This document shows positions 34,922 to 44,150 of a stretch of DNA of 64,000 nt, in pieces (within the stretch, counting starts at the first letter, position 1; each line of letters starts with the position of its first letter). Under the pieces are notes generated by a model that did not search any database, was not told the origin of the DNA, and worked only from the letters and a program-made list of their open reading frames with translations. The position numbers and the translations under genes were made by a program. Source of the DNA: Mucilaginibacter_A sp964236465 (GTDB lineage Bacteria; Bacteroidota; Bacteroidia; Sphingobacteriales; Sphingobacteriaceae); assembly GCA_964236465.1 (NCBI GenBank), contig CAXSBZ010000003.1, positions 96,794 to 160,793 on the forward strand. The letters run 5' to 3'.

Positions 34922-37900
34922 TTAATAAGAAAGGTTTGGACTTAACCATTTCTCTGCTTCCTCTATCGGCATTTTTTTTCGTTCGGAATAATCTTCCACC
35001 TGGTCCTTCGTGATTTTTCCCAAGCCAAAATATTTGGATTGCGGATGGGCGAAGTAGAACCCGCTGACCGAAGAAGCAGGCATCATCGCCAAACTTTCGG
35101 TTAAATAGATGCCGGTATTTTCTTCTGCATTTAACAGCTTAAATAAAGTCCATTTTTCGGTATGGTCTGGGCAAGCTGGATAACCTGGTGCCGGACGGAT
35201 GCCTTGGTATTTCTCCTTGATCATGTCTTCGCTGCTCAAATGTTCCTCTTTGGCGTAGCCCCAATATTCGCGGCGGACGAGTTCGTGCATTTTCTCGGCA
35301 AAAGCTTCTGCCAAACGATCTGCTAAAGCTTTGGCCATGATGCTATTGTAATCATCATGGTCTGCTTCAAACTTGGCAACCAACTCATCACAGCCTAAAC
35401 CTGCAGTGAGAGCAAAACCACCCCAATAGTCGGCAATGCCTGAAGTTTTTGGGGCGATAAAATCAGCAAGCGCATAATATGGTTCGCCTTTGGGTTTTTC
35501 TGCTTGCTGACGCAAGGTGTAAATAGTATCTAATACTTTAGTGCGGGTTTCATCAGTGTACAATTCAATATCATCGCCTACTGCATTGGCTGGCCAGAAA
35601 CCGATTACGGCATTTGCCTGCAATAATTTTTTCGATACAATTTCCTTTAAAAGTACCTGTGCATCGTCAAAGAGTTTTTTGGCTTCTGCACCGACAAACG
35701 CGTCATTAAAAATCTTTGGATAACTGCCGCGCAATTCCCAGGTATGGAAAAATGGTGTCCAGTCGATGTACGAAAGCAAATCTTCCAACGGAAAATCTTT
35801 GATCGTTTTTGTGCCGAGGAATGTTGGTTTTGCTGCAACATCGCCATCCACACTAATTTGGAACTTTTGTGCCGATGCTTCTTTTATCGGCATAAATTTC
35901 TTGTCCATGCGTTTGTTCAAATGCGCTTCGCGTGCTTTGGCGTATTCTTCTTTGATGCCACTGATGTATTCGCCGCGTTTCTCTTTATTCATCAAACTGC
36001 TGCAAACGGTTACACTACGTGAAGCATCCAGAACGTGAATGGCAGGGCCGGAATAATTTGGGTCGATTTTCACCGCCGCATGGATACGTGAAGTAGTTGC
36101 ACCGCCCACAATCAGCGGAATAGTTAAGCCTTCACGCTCCATTTCTTTGGCAAAGTGTACCATTTCATCCAGCGAAGGCGTAATCAACCCACTTAAACCA
36201 ATAATATCTACTTTTTGCTTTTTAGCTTCTTCCAGGATTCGCTGCGCGGGAACCATGACGCCCAAATCGATCACCTCAAAATTATTGCAGGCTAACACTA
36301 CGCCGACAATATTTTTGCCAATGTCGTGCACATCGCCTTTTACGGTTGCCATCAAAACTTTGCCGGCATTGCTGCGCTCATCGCCCACACCTTCTCCCGA
36401 AGAAATTACCCGCGCTTTTTCTGCTTCGATAAATGGCAAGAGGTAGGCAACCGCTTTTTTCATCACCCGTGCAGATTTTACAACTTGCGGCAAAAACATT
36501 TTCCCGGCACCAAACAAATCGCCAACGATGTTCATGCCGTTCATTAGCGGACCTTCAATTACTTCCAACGGTTTATCGGCTTGCTGGCGCGCTTCTTCCA
36601 CATCATTATCCAGATATTCGATGATGCCTTTTACCAAAGCGTGCGAAAGCCGTTCTTCCACCGGTGCTTTGCGCCATTCTTCATCGCGGACTACTTCTTT
36701 TCCCTTGCTTTTTACTTTGTCTGCAAATTCTACCAATCGTTCTGTCGCATCAAGCCGACGATTTAGCAACACATCTTCCACCAATTCCAGTAAATCTTTT
36801 GGGATTTGCTCGTAAACTTCCAACATTCCGGCGTTTACAATGCCCATATCCATTCCGGCTTGTATAGCATGATACAAAAAAGCCGAATGCATTGCTTCAC
36901 GAACAACATTATTTCCCCGAAAGGAAAACGAAATATTGCTTACACCGCCGCTTACTTTCGCCATCGGCAGGTTCTGTTTGATCCAACGTGTGGCGTTGAT
37001 AAAATCGACCGCATAATTGTTATGCTCTTCCAAACCGGTAGCGACCGTTAAAATATTTGGGTCGAAAATAATATCCTGCGGAGGAAAACCAAGTTCGTTC
37101 ACCAAAATATCATAACTGCGCTGGCAAATTTCAATACGACGTTCATAGCTATCCGCTTGACCATTTTCATCAAAAGCCATGACGACTGTAGCAGCGCCGT
37201 AGTTCATGATCTTTCGTGCGTATTCTTTAAATTTTTCTTCGCCTTCTTTTAGCGAGATAGAATTGACGATCCCTTTTCCCTGCAAACATTTTAAGCCAGC
37301 TTCAATAACCGTCCATTTAGATGAATCGACCATAATCGGCAGTTTGGAAATGTCCGGTTCGGAAGCAACGAGGTTTAAAAATTTCACCATCACCGCTTCC
37401 GAATCGATCATGCCTTCGTCCATGTTGATGTCGATCACCTGTGCGCCACCTTCCACTTGTTGGCGGGCGACGGTTAAAGCTTCTTCGTAATTCTCTGCTA
37501 AAATCAGTTTGGAAAATTTGGGTGAACCGGTAATGTTGGTTCGCTCGCCAACATTTACAAAGATGCTTTCGGGTGTGATCGTAACGGCTTCCAATCCGCT
37601 TAAACGCATAAAAGGTTCAATCACCGGTTTTTGCCTTGGCGGATATTTTGCTGCTTTTTCTGCAATACATTTGATATGTTCCGGTGTAGTTCCGCAGCAG
37701 CCACCAACAATATTGACAAAGCCAGCTTGCAAAAAATCTTCTACCAAATGCGCCGTTTCATGCGGAACTTCATCATAAGCACCAAACTCATTGGGCAAAC
37801 CGGCGTTTGGATAAGCGGAAATATAAACATCCGCTTTTTGCGAAAGCTCCTCCAAATGCGGGCGCATGTCTTTGGCACCTAATGCACAATTTAAACCTAC

Positions 37901-38611
37901 GGAAAGCAGGTTGGCGTGTTGGATAGAATTCCAAAAAGCTTCAACCGTTTGCCCGGAAAGTGTACGGCCGGAAGCATCGGTGATAGTTCCGGAGATCATG
38001 ATGGGCAATTTTATACCGGTAAAAGAAGCATACCGATTGATAGCAAATAGTGCCGCTTTGGCATTCAGCGTATCAAAAATGGTTTCTACCAAAAGTACAT
38101 CTGCGCCGCCATCTACCAAACCGCGGACCTGTTCGTCATAAGCTTCGGCCAAATCATCAAAAGTTACGGCACGGTAACCAGGATCGTTTACATCCGGCGA
38201 CAAAGAAGCTGTACGGTTAGTCGGGCCGATTGCGCCGGCAACAAACCGCGGTTTTTCAGGATTATTTTTGGTGTATTCGTCTGCAACTTCGCGTGCTATT
38301 TTTGCACCCTCAAAACTCAGTTCGTAAGCCAGTTCTTCCAAATGATAATCGGCCAAAGAAATACGCTGTGTGCTGAAAGTATTGGTTTCTATAATATCCG
38401 CACCCGCATCCAAATATTCGGCGTGGATAGCTTTGATGATATCCGGGCGGGTAATATTTAATAAATCGTTGTTTCCTTTTAAGTCAGAATGGTGATTGCG
38501 GAAACGTTCTCCCCGGAAATCTTCTTCCTCCAAATGGTAACGTTGGATCATGGTGCCCATCGCCCCGTCGATTATCAGGATGCGTTTTTGTAGTTCTTGT
38601 TCGATATTCAT
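34922..38611 (-). CDS. metH: Cobalamin-dependent methionine synthase
   Basis: 1229 residues, all four modules present: homocysteine domain (about 1-325, zinc Cys residues in G-L-N-C and G-G-C-C-G-T-T-P), pterin domain (about 345-610), cobalamin domain with G-D-V-H-D-I-G-K-N (His ligand), and the C-terminal AdoMet activation domain. Transfers methyl from 5-methyl-THF to homocysteine. Motif copies at 35875 (P-I-K-E-A-S) and 38018 (Y-A-S-F-T-G-I-K), the latter with its AT-rich half; weaker traces at 34938 and 37241. Confidence 0.97.
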   Translation of the reverse strand: MNIEQELQKRILIIDGAMGTMIQRYHLEEEDFRGERFRNHHSDLKGNNDLLNITRPDIIKAIHAEYLDAGADIIETNTFSTQRISLADYHLEELAYELSFEGAKIAREVADEYTKNNPEKPRFVAGAIGPTNRTASLSPDVNDPGYRAVTFDDLAEAYDEQVRGLVDGGADVLLVETIFDTLNAKAALFAINRYASFTGIKLPIMISGTITDASGRTLSGQTVEAFWNSIQHANLLSVGLNCALGAKDMRPHLEELSQKADVYISAYPNAGLPNEFGAYDEVPHETAHLVEDFLQAGFVNIVGGCCGTTPEHIKCIAEKAAKYPPRQKPVIEPFMRLSGLEAVTITPESIFVNVGERTNITGSPKFSKLILAENYEEALTVARQQVEGGAQVIDINMDEGMIDSEAVMVKFLNLVASEPDISKLPIMVDSSKWTVIEAGLKCLQGKGIVNSISLKEGEEKFKEYARKIMNYGAATVVMAFDENGQADSYERRIEICQRSYDILVNELGFPPQDIIFDPNILTVATGLEEHNNYAVDFINATRWIKQNLPMAKVSGGVSNISFSFRGNNVVREAMHSAFLYHAIQAGMDMGIVNAGMLEVYEQIPKDLLELVEDVLLNRRLDATERLVEFADKVKSKGKEVVRDEEWRKAPVEERLSHALVKGIIEYLDNDVEEARQQADKPLEVIEGPLMNGMNIVGDLFGAGKMFLPQVVKSARVMKKAVAYLLPFIEAEKARVISSGEGVGDERSNAGKVLMATVKGDVHDIGKNIVGVVLACNNFEVIDLGVMVPAQRILEEAKKQKVDIIGLSGLITPSLDEMVHFAKEMEREGLTIPLIVGGATTSRIHAAVKIDPNYSGPAIHVLDASRSVTVCSSLMNKEKRGEYISGIKEEYAKAREAHLNKRMDKKFMPIKEASAQKFQISVDGDVAAKPTFLGTKTIKDFPLEDLLSYIDWTPFFHTWELRGSYPKIFNDAFVGAEAKKLFDDAQVLLKEIVSKKLLQANAVIGFWPANAVGDDIELYTDETRTKVLDTIYTLRQQAEKPKGEPYYALADFIAPKTSGIADYWGGFALTAGLGCDELVAKFEADHDDYNSIMAKALADRLAEAFAEKMHELVRREYWGYAKEEHLSSEDMIKEKYQGIRPAPGYPACPDHTEKWTLFKLLNAEENTGIYLTESLAMMPASSVSGFYFAHPQSKYFGLGKITKDQVEDYSERKKMPIEEAEKWLSPNLSY

Positions 38612-38612
38612 G

Positions 38613-38672
38613 AGTTGTCTGTTGCCAGTTTTTGGTTGTCAGTTTAAACCGGCAACCGGCAACTCACAACTG
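38613..38672. repeat. GTTGCCGGTTGC-type palindromic element upstream of metH
   Basis: Left arm AGTTGTCTGTTGCCAGTTT, right arm AAACCGGCAACCGGCAACT. It directly precedes the metH start on the minus strand, between the riboswitch and the gene. Same family as the element at 42631-42692. Confidence 0.65.
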
Positions 38673-38757
38673 GAAACTGAATTAGCTTATCTCGAAATTC
38701 GGTTTTGGATTCCTCTTTCGCTTATCTGTCTCCACCTAAAAAAGTTTTGGTTTGAGT

Positions 38758-38831
38758 AGAATGTAGCACCTTGTAAGTACAGGTTGCCAAGACATCGCAG
38801 GGTCTAATCCCTCCGTCTTTCTCCATAAGCA
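38758..38831 (-). ncRNA. SAM-I riboswitch upstream of metH
   Basis: On the minus strand: CTTATGGAGAAAGACGGAGG, then GACCCTGCGATGTCTTGGCAA as CTTGGCAACC, then AAGGTGCTACATTC. These are the conserved SAM-I joints (AGAAAG...GGAGGGA, GACCC, GGCAACC, AAGGTGCTA). It lies about 150 bp before metH, so methionine/SAM sufficiency should reduce metH-metF expression. The switch mechanism (terminator or start-site masking) is not clear; no classic terminator is seen between it and metH. Confidence 0.93.
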
Positions 38832-38881
38832 GCGCAAAGTTGCGTAATAAAGCGGTAATTTGCAATCATTACGATGTAATA

Positions 38882-38917
38882 AAAAAGCCCTGTCGTTATT
38901 TGCGGCAGGGCTTTTTA
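38882..38917 (-). terminator. Terminator after the YccA gene
   Basis: Arms AAAAAGCCCTG and CAGGGCTTTTT with a 13-base loop, about 20 bp past the YccA stop on the minus strand; T runs on both sides make it bidirectional. A motif copy sits between stop and hairpin (38921). Confidence 0.85.
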
Positions 38918-38920
38918 GGT

Positions 38921-38934
38921 GATAAAAACAGTAT
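38921..38934 (+). repeat. Motif copy between YccA stop and its terminator
   Basis: Perfect GATAAAAACAGTAT; its AT-rich half (CTTTTTAGGT) overlaps the terminator stem. Confidence 0.85.
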
Positions 38935-38936
38935 GC

Positions 38937-39677
38937 TTAACTTCTTCTGCCGCCGCCAAAAACACGCAGCAACATCAGGAAAAGGTTGATAAAGGTAAGG
39001 TACAGTGTTAAGGCACCCATGATAGCCAGCTTTGAAGCCGATGCATCGCCATATTCCAAACCTTGTCCGATCCGTTTTAATTGTTGCACCTGGTAAGCGG
39101 TCAATCCCACAAAAACAGCGACACCAATGTAACTGATGATGTATTCCATTTGCGCACTGTGCATAAACATATTAACAACAGAGGCGATGATGATCCCAAA
39201 CAAACCCATCATCATGATCGAACCGAATCTGGTCAAATCTGTGTGCGTGGTATATCCGGCAATAGCCATTGCACCAAAAACCAAGGCTGTAATCAGGAAT
39301 ACTTTACCAATCAAAGCCGAAGTGTAAACCAGAAAGATAAAGCTTAAACTGATGCCCATTAAGGCTGAAAAAGCAATAAACAAAACCAGTAAAAGCGGAT
39401 AGGCAATTTTGTTTATCCCAAAAGACATAACCAGTACAAAAGCCAGTGGTGCAAAAATTATTATTGTGCCGAAGGTTGTGCGCCTTCCTGTTTCCGAGTT
39501 ATAAAGTGTTTGCAGCAAAGACTGATCATGCGAGAAAAGATAAGCAGCAACAGCGGAAATTACCAAAGCTACAAACATCCAGCTAAACACATTGGCCATG
39601 AATCTTCTGGTGCTTTCTTCGGTGCCATCCAATTGGACAACATTTTTATAATTGTAATCTGTTTTTTGTGTTTCCAT
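38937..39677 (-). CDS. Bax inhibitor-1/YccA family membrane protein
   Basis: 246 residues, seven hydrophobic segments from about residue 30 to 225, with the BI-1 style C-terminal G-A-L-T-L-Y-L-T-F-I-N-L-F-L-M-L-L-R. Bacterial members (YccA, YetJ) are linked to FtsH control or calcium leak; here the role is unknown. Confidence 0.9.
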   Translation of the reverse strand: METQKTDYNYKNVVQLDGTEESTRRFMANVFSWMFVALVISAVAAYLFSHDQSLLQTLYNSETGRRTTFGTIIIFAPLAFVLVMSFGINKIAYPLLLVLFIAFSALMGISLSFIFLVYTSALIGKVFLITALVFGAMAIAGYTTHTDLTRFGSIMMMGLFGIIIASVVNMFMHSAQMEYIISYIGVAVFVGLTAYQVQQLKRIGQGLEYGDASASKLAIMGALTLYLTFINLFLMLLRVFGGGRRS

Positions 39678-39724
39678 TATTTTTTTATTTAATTTTTAGA
39701 CAATTTGTAAGTAAAAAAGTTTAA

Positions 39725-40291
39725 TTAATTCAGCCGTTTTTGCAACTGTTCCTGTACTTTTTGAAAGAGCTGCACTGGTTTTAGTGCGCGCCAATTCATC
39801 TGCTCTAAACCGCCGCCAAAGTTAATATAATAGTCGATATTGCTTTGTTTAAATTCGTCCAGCACGTGCTCTCTGAAATTGATGCCCGCTACCCAGCCGT
39901 CTTCCACTTCCTGAAACCATTCTTCGTAATAAGAATCATCAGAAGTATGGAAGTTGAGTATATTTTCGCCAATCAAAATAAAGTGGTTGATGCCTTCGTC
40001 CATCATCAATTCCAGGATTTCGCGCTTTAAAAGCATGATGTCGTTGTCAATCGCATCGTTCCATTCACCAATCAGTTCGATGATGGTAAAGCCCAGATCG
40101 TAATCCGCATAAAGCACTTTTAAATATAAAGTGTTGGAGCCGAAGGAATCCCACTGCGGGTGCAGCAGGTAATTGTACACCTGTTTGTCAAACTCAAATT
40201 CGTTGTATTGGGTTTCGTAAAAAGGCGAACGTTCATCTTCCGATGCCACATAATCATCGCGCCATTTGTAATAAGGTTCAATTTCGTGCAT
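39725..40291 (-). CDS. Conserved hypothetical protein
   Basis: 188 residues, acidic, rich in aromatic residues (W-R-D-D-Y, H-P-Q-W-D-S-F-G, Y-E-E-W-F-Q-E-V), no signal peptide or membrane segment. Codon use like its neighbours, so a resident gene. I do not recognise the family. Between YccA and murQ on the same strand; no functional clue. Confidence 0.7.
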   Translation of the reverse strand: MHEIEPYYKWRDDYVASEDERSPFYETQYNEFEFDKQVYNYLLHPQWDSFGSNTLYLKVLYADYDLGFTIIELIGEWNDAIDNDIMLLKREILELMMDEGINHFILIGENILNFHTSDDSYYEEWFQEVEDGWVAGINFREHVLDEFKQSNIDYYINFGGGLEQMNWRALKPVQLFQKVQEQLQKRLN

Positions 40292-40326
40292 TCTTTATTT
40301 TTCCTTCAGCAATACAAAATTAACAA

Positions 40327-41151
40327 TTATAATTTTTTATCGGTAAAAGAAGCATGTGCTACAGCGTTTCGAACGCTTCCGTATTCTTTTAATAATGCTG
40401 ATGCTTTTGTTTCGTCTAGTCCGGTTTCGGCAACTACCATCCTAACGGCGCGGTCAATTAGTTTATCATTTGTTAGTTGCATATCCACCATTTTATTTCC
40501 TTTTACGTGGCCCAGCAAAACCATCACCGAAGTTGTCAGCATATTTAAAACCAATTTTTGTGCCGTTCCTGCTTTCATGCGTGTTGAGCCAGTCAAAAAT
40601 TCTGGCCCGGTTACAATTTCTACCGGAAACTTGGCTTCTGCAGCAACTTTACTATTCGAATTACAAACGATGCAACCCGTTGTAATGCCTTCCTGATTGG
40701 CTTTTTGCAAACCGCCAACCACATAAGGCGTAGAGCCAGAAGCGGCAATGCCAACCAGCACATCTTTCGGGTTGATGTTGTATTTCTGTAAATCTTTCCA
40801 GGCTTGTTCCGAATCGTCTTCGGCAAATTCTACCGCTTTTCGGATGGCCGTATCGCCACCGGCAATAATGCCAACTACCCAATCAAAAGGGACACCAAAA
40901 GTTGGCGGGCATTCCGAAGCATCAACCACGCCCAAACGGCCGCTTGTGCCTGCACCGATGTAAAAAAGCCGACCACCATTTCGCATTTTTTCTGCTGTTG
41001 CAGCAACCAGTTTTTCGATTTGTGGGATGGCTTTTTCTACCGCATCAGGCACAGTTTTATCTTCTTTGTTGATGCTTTCCAAGATTTCGCGCAGCGGCAT
41101 TTGCTCCAGATGGTTGTAGTCTGAGTCTTTTTCGGTGGTTCTTTGTTCCAT
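40327..41151 (-). CDS. murQ: N-acetylmuramic acid 6-phosphate etherase
   Basis: 274 residues from the Met at 41151 (M-E-Q-R-T-T-E). G-A-G-T-S-G-R-L-G-V-V-D-A-S-E-C-P-P-T-F-G is the MurQ signature in the SIS domain. Splits MurNAc-6P to GlcNAc-6P and lactate in wall recycling. A motif copy (40342-40355) with its AT-rich half spans the last eight codons (A-S-F-T-D-K-K-L) and the stop; another (41156) lies 5 bp upstream of the start. Confidence 0.95.
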   Translation of the reverse strand: MEQRTTEKDSDYNHLEQMPLREILESINKEDKTVPDAVEKAIPQIEKLVAATAEKMRNGGRLFYIGAGTSGRLGVVDASECPPTFGVPFDWVVGIIAGGDTAIRKAVEFAEDDSEQAWKDLQKYNINPKDVLVGIAASGSTPYVVGGLQKANQEGITTGCIVCNSNSKVAAEAKFPVEIVTGPEFLTGSTRMKAGTAQKLVLNMLTTSVMVLLGHVKGNKMVDMQLTNDKLIDRAVRMVVAETGLDETKASALLKEYGSVRNAVAHASFTDKKL

Positions 41152-41234
41152 GCAGATGCTTCTTTTATCGTGCAAAAATCAGTAAAAATGTGCAGATACG
41201 AAGCGGTTTTTTCGGGGAGAAAGATCAACTCGCC

Positions 41235-41305
41235 CTACTTCTTTTGCCCGTAAAAAAAACCAACGCAAAAAACGATGTTGGTTTTTATGCCGATAAAAGA
41301 AGCAT
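41235..41305. repeat. Inverted motif pair flanking the der terminator
   Basis: Reverse core (one weaker copy, TACTTCTTTTGCC, with TAAAAAAAAC half) at 41235 and perfect forward core at 41292-41305 enclose the hairpin at 41252-41287, giving nested inverted repeats downstream of der. Confidence 0.65.
41252..41287 (-). terminator. Terminator after der
   Basis: Arms AAAACCAAC and GTTGGTTTT with a loop of about 12 bases; on the minus strand it is followed by eight T residues. Confidence 0.78.
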
Positions 41306-41311
41306 CAATAA

Positions 41312-42613
41312 TTACTTCTGCCTAAAAAATATCTGCACCGGAACGCCTTCGAAATCAAAATTTTCACGCAGCTTGTTTTCGATAAAACGCTTGTAAGGTT
41401 CTTTGATGTATTGCGGCAGATTGCAGAAAAAAGCAAACATCGGCGACGTACCTGCAATTTGCGTTACGTATTTAATTTTGACGAATTTTCCTTTCAGCGA
41501 TGGCGGCGGAAAAGCTTCGATCAGCGGCAGCATCACATCGTTCAATTTTGAAGTCGGGATTTTTTTCTTCCGGTTTTCGTAAACTTTTGTTGCTGCTTCT
41601 ATCGCTTTAAAAATCCGTTGTTTTTCGGTAACCGAAGTAAAAACGATCGGCACATCAGTAAAAGGGGCTAATTTTTGTTTGATCTGTTCTTCAAAAACTT
41701 TGGTGGTTTTGTTGTTTTTTTCGATCAAATCCCATTTGTTCACCAAAATTACAATGCCTTTTTTGTTCTTCTCGGCTAAGTGAAAAATGTTGACATCCTG
41801 GCTTTCCATGTCCTCAACTGCATCAATCATCAACAAAACTACATCTGCTTCTTCCAAAGCTTTTATCGTCCGCATTACCGAATAAAACTCTATATTTTCG
41901 TGGACTTTAGTTTTCTTGCGAAGGCCGGCCGTGTCAATCAAATTAAAATTATGGCCGAATTGATTGTAATGGATGTGGATGGAATCGCGCGTGGTGCCAG
42001 CAATTGGTGTTACAATATTCCGATCCTTCCCAATTAAAGCATTGATCAAAGATGATTTACCCACGTTCGGACGGCCAACAATGGCGAATTTTGGCAAGCC
42101 GTTTTCTTCAACCTCCTCCTCGTCAAAACCTTTAATCACTTCGTCCAGTAATTCTCCCGTTCCGGAACCCGTCATGGAAGAAACCGGAAAAATCTCACCC
42201 AAACCCAAACCGTAAAAAATGCTGGTTTCGTCGTACCGGGCGGTGTTATCTACCTTGTTTACAACTACATGCACTGGTTTTTTACTTCTTCGGAGCAATG
42301 CTGCAATCTCATCGTCCAGATCAGTAATGCCGGTCGTTACATCCACCATAAATAAAATTACGGTTGCTTCTTCTATGGCAATCACCACCTGCTCGCGGAT
42401 GGCGGCTTCAAAAACGTCCTCCGAATTGGCTACATATCCGCCGGTATCGATAACGGTAAAAGTACGGCCAACCCACTCCGCATGGCCATAATGGCGGTCG
42501 CGGGTCACGCCGCTGTAATCATCCACAATGGCTTTTCGGCTCTCGGTCAATCGGTTATATAAAGTGGATTTGCCTACGTTCGGGCGGCCAACTATGGCTA
42601 CTATGTTGCTCAT
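41312..42613 (-). CDS. der: Ribosome-associated GTPase Der (EngA)
   Basis: 433 residues with two tandem G domains (G-R-P-N-V-G-K-S at 9-16 and again near 180), N-K-V-D and N-K-W-D G4 motifs, and the C-terminal KH-like domain. Needed for 50S assembly. The I-E-E-A segment at 42364 and the I-E-A-A segment at 41594 look like decayed motif copies (the latter with a 3-bp loss). Confidence 0.97.
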   Translation of the reverse strand: MSNIVAIVGRPNVGKSTLYNRLTESRKAIVDDYSGVTRDRHYGHAEWVGRTFTVIDTGGYVANSEDVFEAAIREQVVIAIEEATVILFMVDVTTGITDLDDEIAALLRRSKKPVHVVVNKVDNTARYDETSIFYGLGLGEIFPVSSMTGSGTGELLDEVIKGFDEEEVEENGLPKFAIVGRPNVGKSSLINALIGKDRNIVTPIAGTTRDSIHIHYNQFGHNFNLIDTAGLRKKTKVHENIEFYSVMRTIKALEEADVVLLMIDAVEDMESQDVNIFHLAEKNKKGIVILVNKWDLIEKNNKTTKVFEEQIKQKLAPFTDVPIVFTSVTEKQRIFKAIEAATKVYENRKKKIPTSKLNDVMLPLIEAFPPPSLKGKFVKIKYVTQIAGTSPMFAFFCNLPQYIKEPYKRFIENKLRENFDFEGVPVQIFFRQK

Positions 42614-42630
42614 GTTTAGTTTTCTGTTTT

Positions 42631-42692
42631 AAGTTGCTGGTTGCCAGTTTATACGGGCAGAACTTACAATCCGCAACTTGCAACCGGCAACC
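42631..42692. repeat. GTTGCCGGTTGC-type palindromic element upstream of der
   Basis: Left arm AAGTTGCTGGTTGCCAGTTT, right arm AACTTGCAACCGGCAACC; between era and der. Same family as 38613-38672, and in the same position just before a minus-strand gene. Confidence 0.65.
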
Positions 42693-42697
42693 AATAT

Positions 42698-43576
42698 TTA
42701 GTCTTCGTACCCAAACTGTTTCAGGTAGTTTTTTTTGCTGCGCCAGTCTGGTATTACTTTTACAAACATTTCCAGGAAAACTTTGCGCTTAAAAAATTCC
42801 TCCATGTCCTGCCTTGAGTGCGTGCCGATTTTTTTCAGCATCGCTCCGCCTGGCCCAATCAAAATGTTTTTTTGCGAATCGCGCTCAACAATAATTTCCG
42901 AGCTGATGCGGTATATTTTTTCATCCTCCTTAAAAGCCGTAATAATTACTTCTGTGCTGTAAGGAATCTCTTTTTTATAATTTTTAAATATTTTCTCGCG
43001 GATAATTTCCGAAGCAAAAAAACGGTCGTTGCGGTCGGTTAAAAAATCTTTTTCGTAATACGGCGGATGCTCCGGCATGTACGCCAAAATTGTGCCGATA
43101 AAAGAAGCAACGTCCTCCATGTGCAAAGCAGAAATGGCGTAAACGGCTTTTGGGTTTAATTTTTCCTGCCAGTAAGCTATCTTTTGCATCACGGTTTCTT
43201 CGTCCGATTCGTCTATTTTGTTGATCAAAACCACCAATGGCACGTTAGAACCTTCCAGTTTTTCTAAAACGTCTTGTTCATCATGTTGCTCATTAATATC
43301 GGTCATCAGCAAAATCAGGTCAGCATCCACAATCGAGCCTTCCACCTGGTGCATCATGCTTTCCTGCAAAGCATAGTGTGGTTTGATGATGCCTGGCGTA
43401 TCTGAAAAAACGATCTGGTAGTTCTCATCGTTCACAATGCCCAAAATACGGTGGCGTGTAGTTTGCGCTTTGGAAGTGATGATCGACATTTTTTCGCCAA
43501 CCAGCGCGTTCATCAACGTAGATTTCCCTGCGTTAGGTTTACCGATGATGCTAACAAAACCTGCCTGATGAGCCAT
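42698..43576 (-). CDS. era: GTPase Era
   Basis: 292 residues from ATG 43576 (M-A-H-Q-A-G-F-V-S-I-I-G-K-P-N-A-G-K-S-T). D-T-P-G, N-K-I-D and a C-terminal KH domain with G-P-G-G-A-M-L-K are present. Binds 16S rRNA in 30S maturation. Upstream in-frame Met codons add a hydrophobic stretch foreign to the family. A motif copy at 43097 encodes V-A-S-F-I-G-T. Confidence 0.95.
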   Translation of the reverse strand: MAHQAGFVSIIGKPNAGKSTLMNALVGEKMSIITSKAQTTRHRILGIVNDENYQIVFSDTPGIIKPHYALQESMMHQVEGSIVDADLILLMTDINEQHDEQDVLEKLEGSNVPLVVLINKIDESDEETVMQKIAYWQEKLNPKAVYAISALHMEDVASFIGTILAYMPEHPPYYEKDFLTDRNDRFFASEIIREKIFKNYKKEIPYSTEVIITAFKEDEKIYRISSEIIVERDSQKNILIGPGGAMLKKIGTHSRQDMEEFFKRKVFLEMFVKVIPDWRSKKNYLKQFGYED

Positions 43577-43597
43577 TAAAAAATATATTAAAATAAA

Positions 43598-43635
43598 TTT
43601 GGACTGCAAAGAAACGAATTTTATCTTTGCAGTCC
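43598..43635 (+). promoter_or_regulatory. Promoter within an 11-bp palindrome, upstream of tRNA-fMet
   Basis: TTTG (43598-43601), 20 bp, TATCTTTG (43622-43629) is a full Bacteroidetes promoter pointing at the tRNA. It is embedded in a perfect inverted repeat, GGACTGCAAAG and CTTTGCAGTCC (43601-43635), in the era-tRNA divergent gap. The palindrome could be an operator or drive symmetrical promoters for both directions. Confidence 0.7.
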
Positions 43636-43711
43636 AATTCAGGAAAACAATATCCTATTGAAACACTGAAAAGGCTTCCGGAATTTATGGCCGAAAAGAA
43701 AATAAAAACAG

Positions 43712-43786
<75 letters not shown>

Positions 43787-43787
43787 T

Positions 43788-43829
43788 TAACCGGGCAATT
43801 TAGATTTTCTAAATTGCCCGGTTTTTTTT
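43788..43829 (+). terminator. Terminator of tRNA-fMet
   Basis: Arms AACCGGGCAATTTAGA and TCTAAATTGCCCGGTT with a 3-base loop, then a T run: a very stable intrinsic terminator beginning right after the tRNA. Confidence 0.93.
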
Positions 43830-44150
43830 CATATAAGTTTTTGTTTATCCAATATAGTTTTAAGCTGATCCGAAAGCTGTAATATCAGGAATGTTTGTTA
43901 TCTCAAAATCCTACATCGGTTTAGAGCCTGTTTATAATTTGCCCGTTTTATTTCCAATGCTTCTTTTACCACCTAAAAATTAGTAAAACCCGTGCTTTTT
44001 GCATTGGTTTGACAACCTGCCGATAACGATTTCTTAACATAAAATACACATTGCCTGCATCTGCAATAAATATATTTGCTTCCGGCCCGGATAAATAAAT
44101 ATCCTGTTACAGGCCCTGGCTTTACACAGGCGTAAAGCAAATTTTAAACT
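43830..44150 (+). other. 321-bp intergenic region before the phosphate transporter
   Basis: Contains one reverse motif copy with its AT-rich half (43958-43984) and a probable promoter (TATATTTG, 44071-44078). No open frame of note. Confidence 0.6.
44071..44078 (+). promoter_or_regulatory. Bacteroidetes -7 element before the PiT gene
   Basis: TATATTTG matches TAnnTTTG, 72 bp before the ATG; a possible -33 (ATTG at 44050) is spaced slightly short. Confidence 0.45.

Noticed and set aside
35744..38141. Series of plus-strand open frames opposite metH
   Set aside because: Shadow frames of a conserved 1229-codon gene; none has recognisable sequence or plausible start context.
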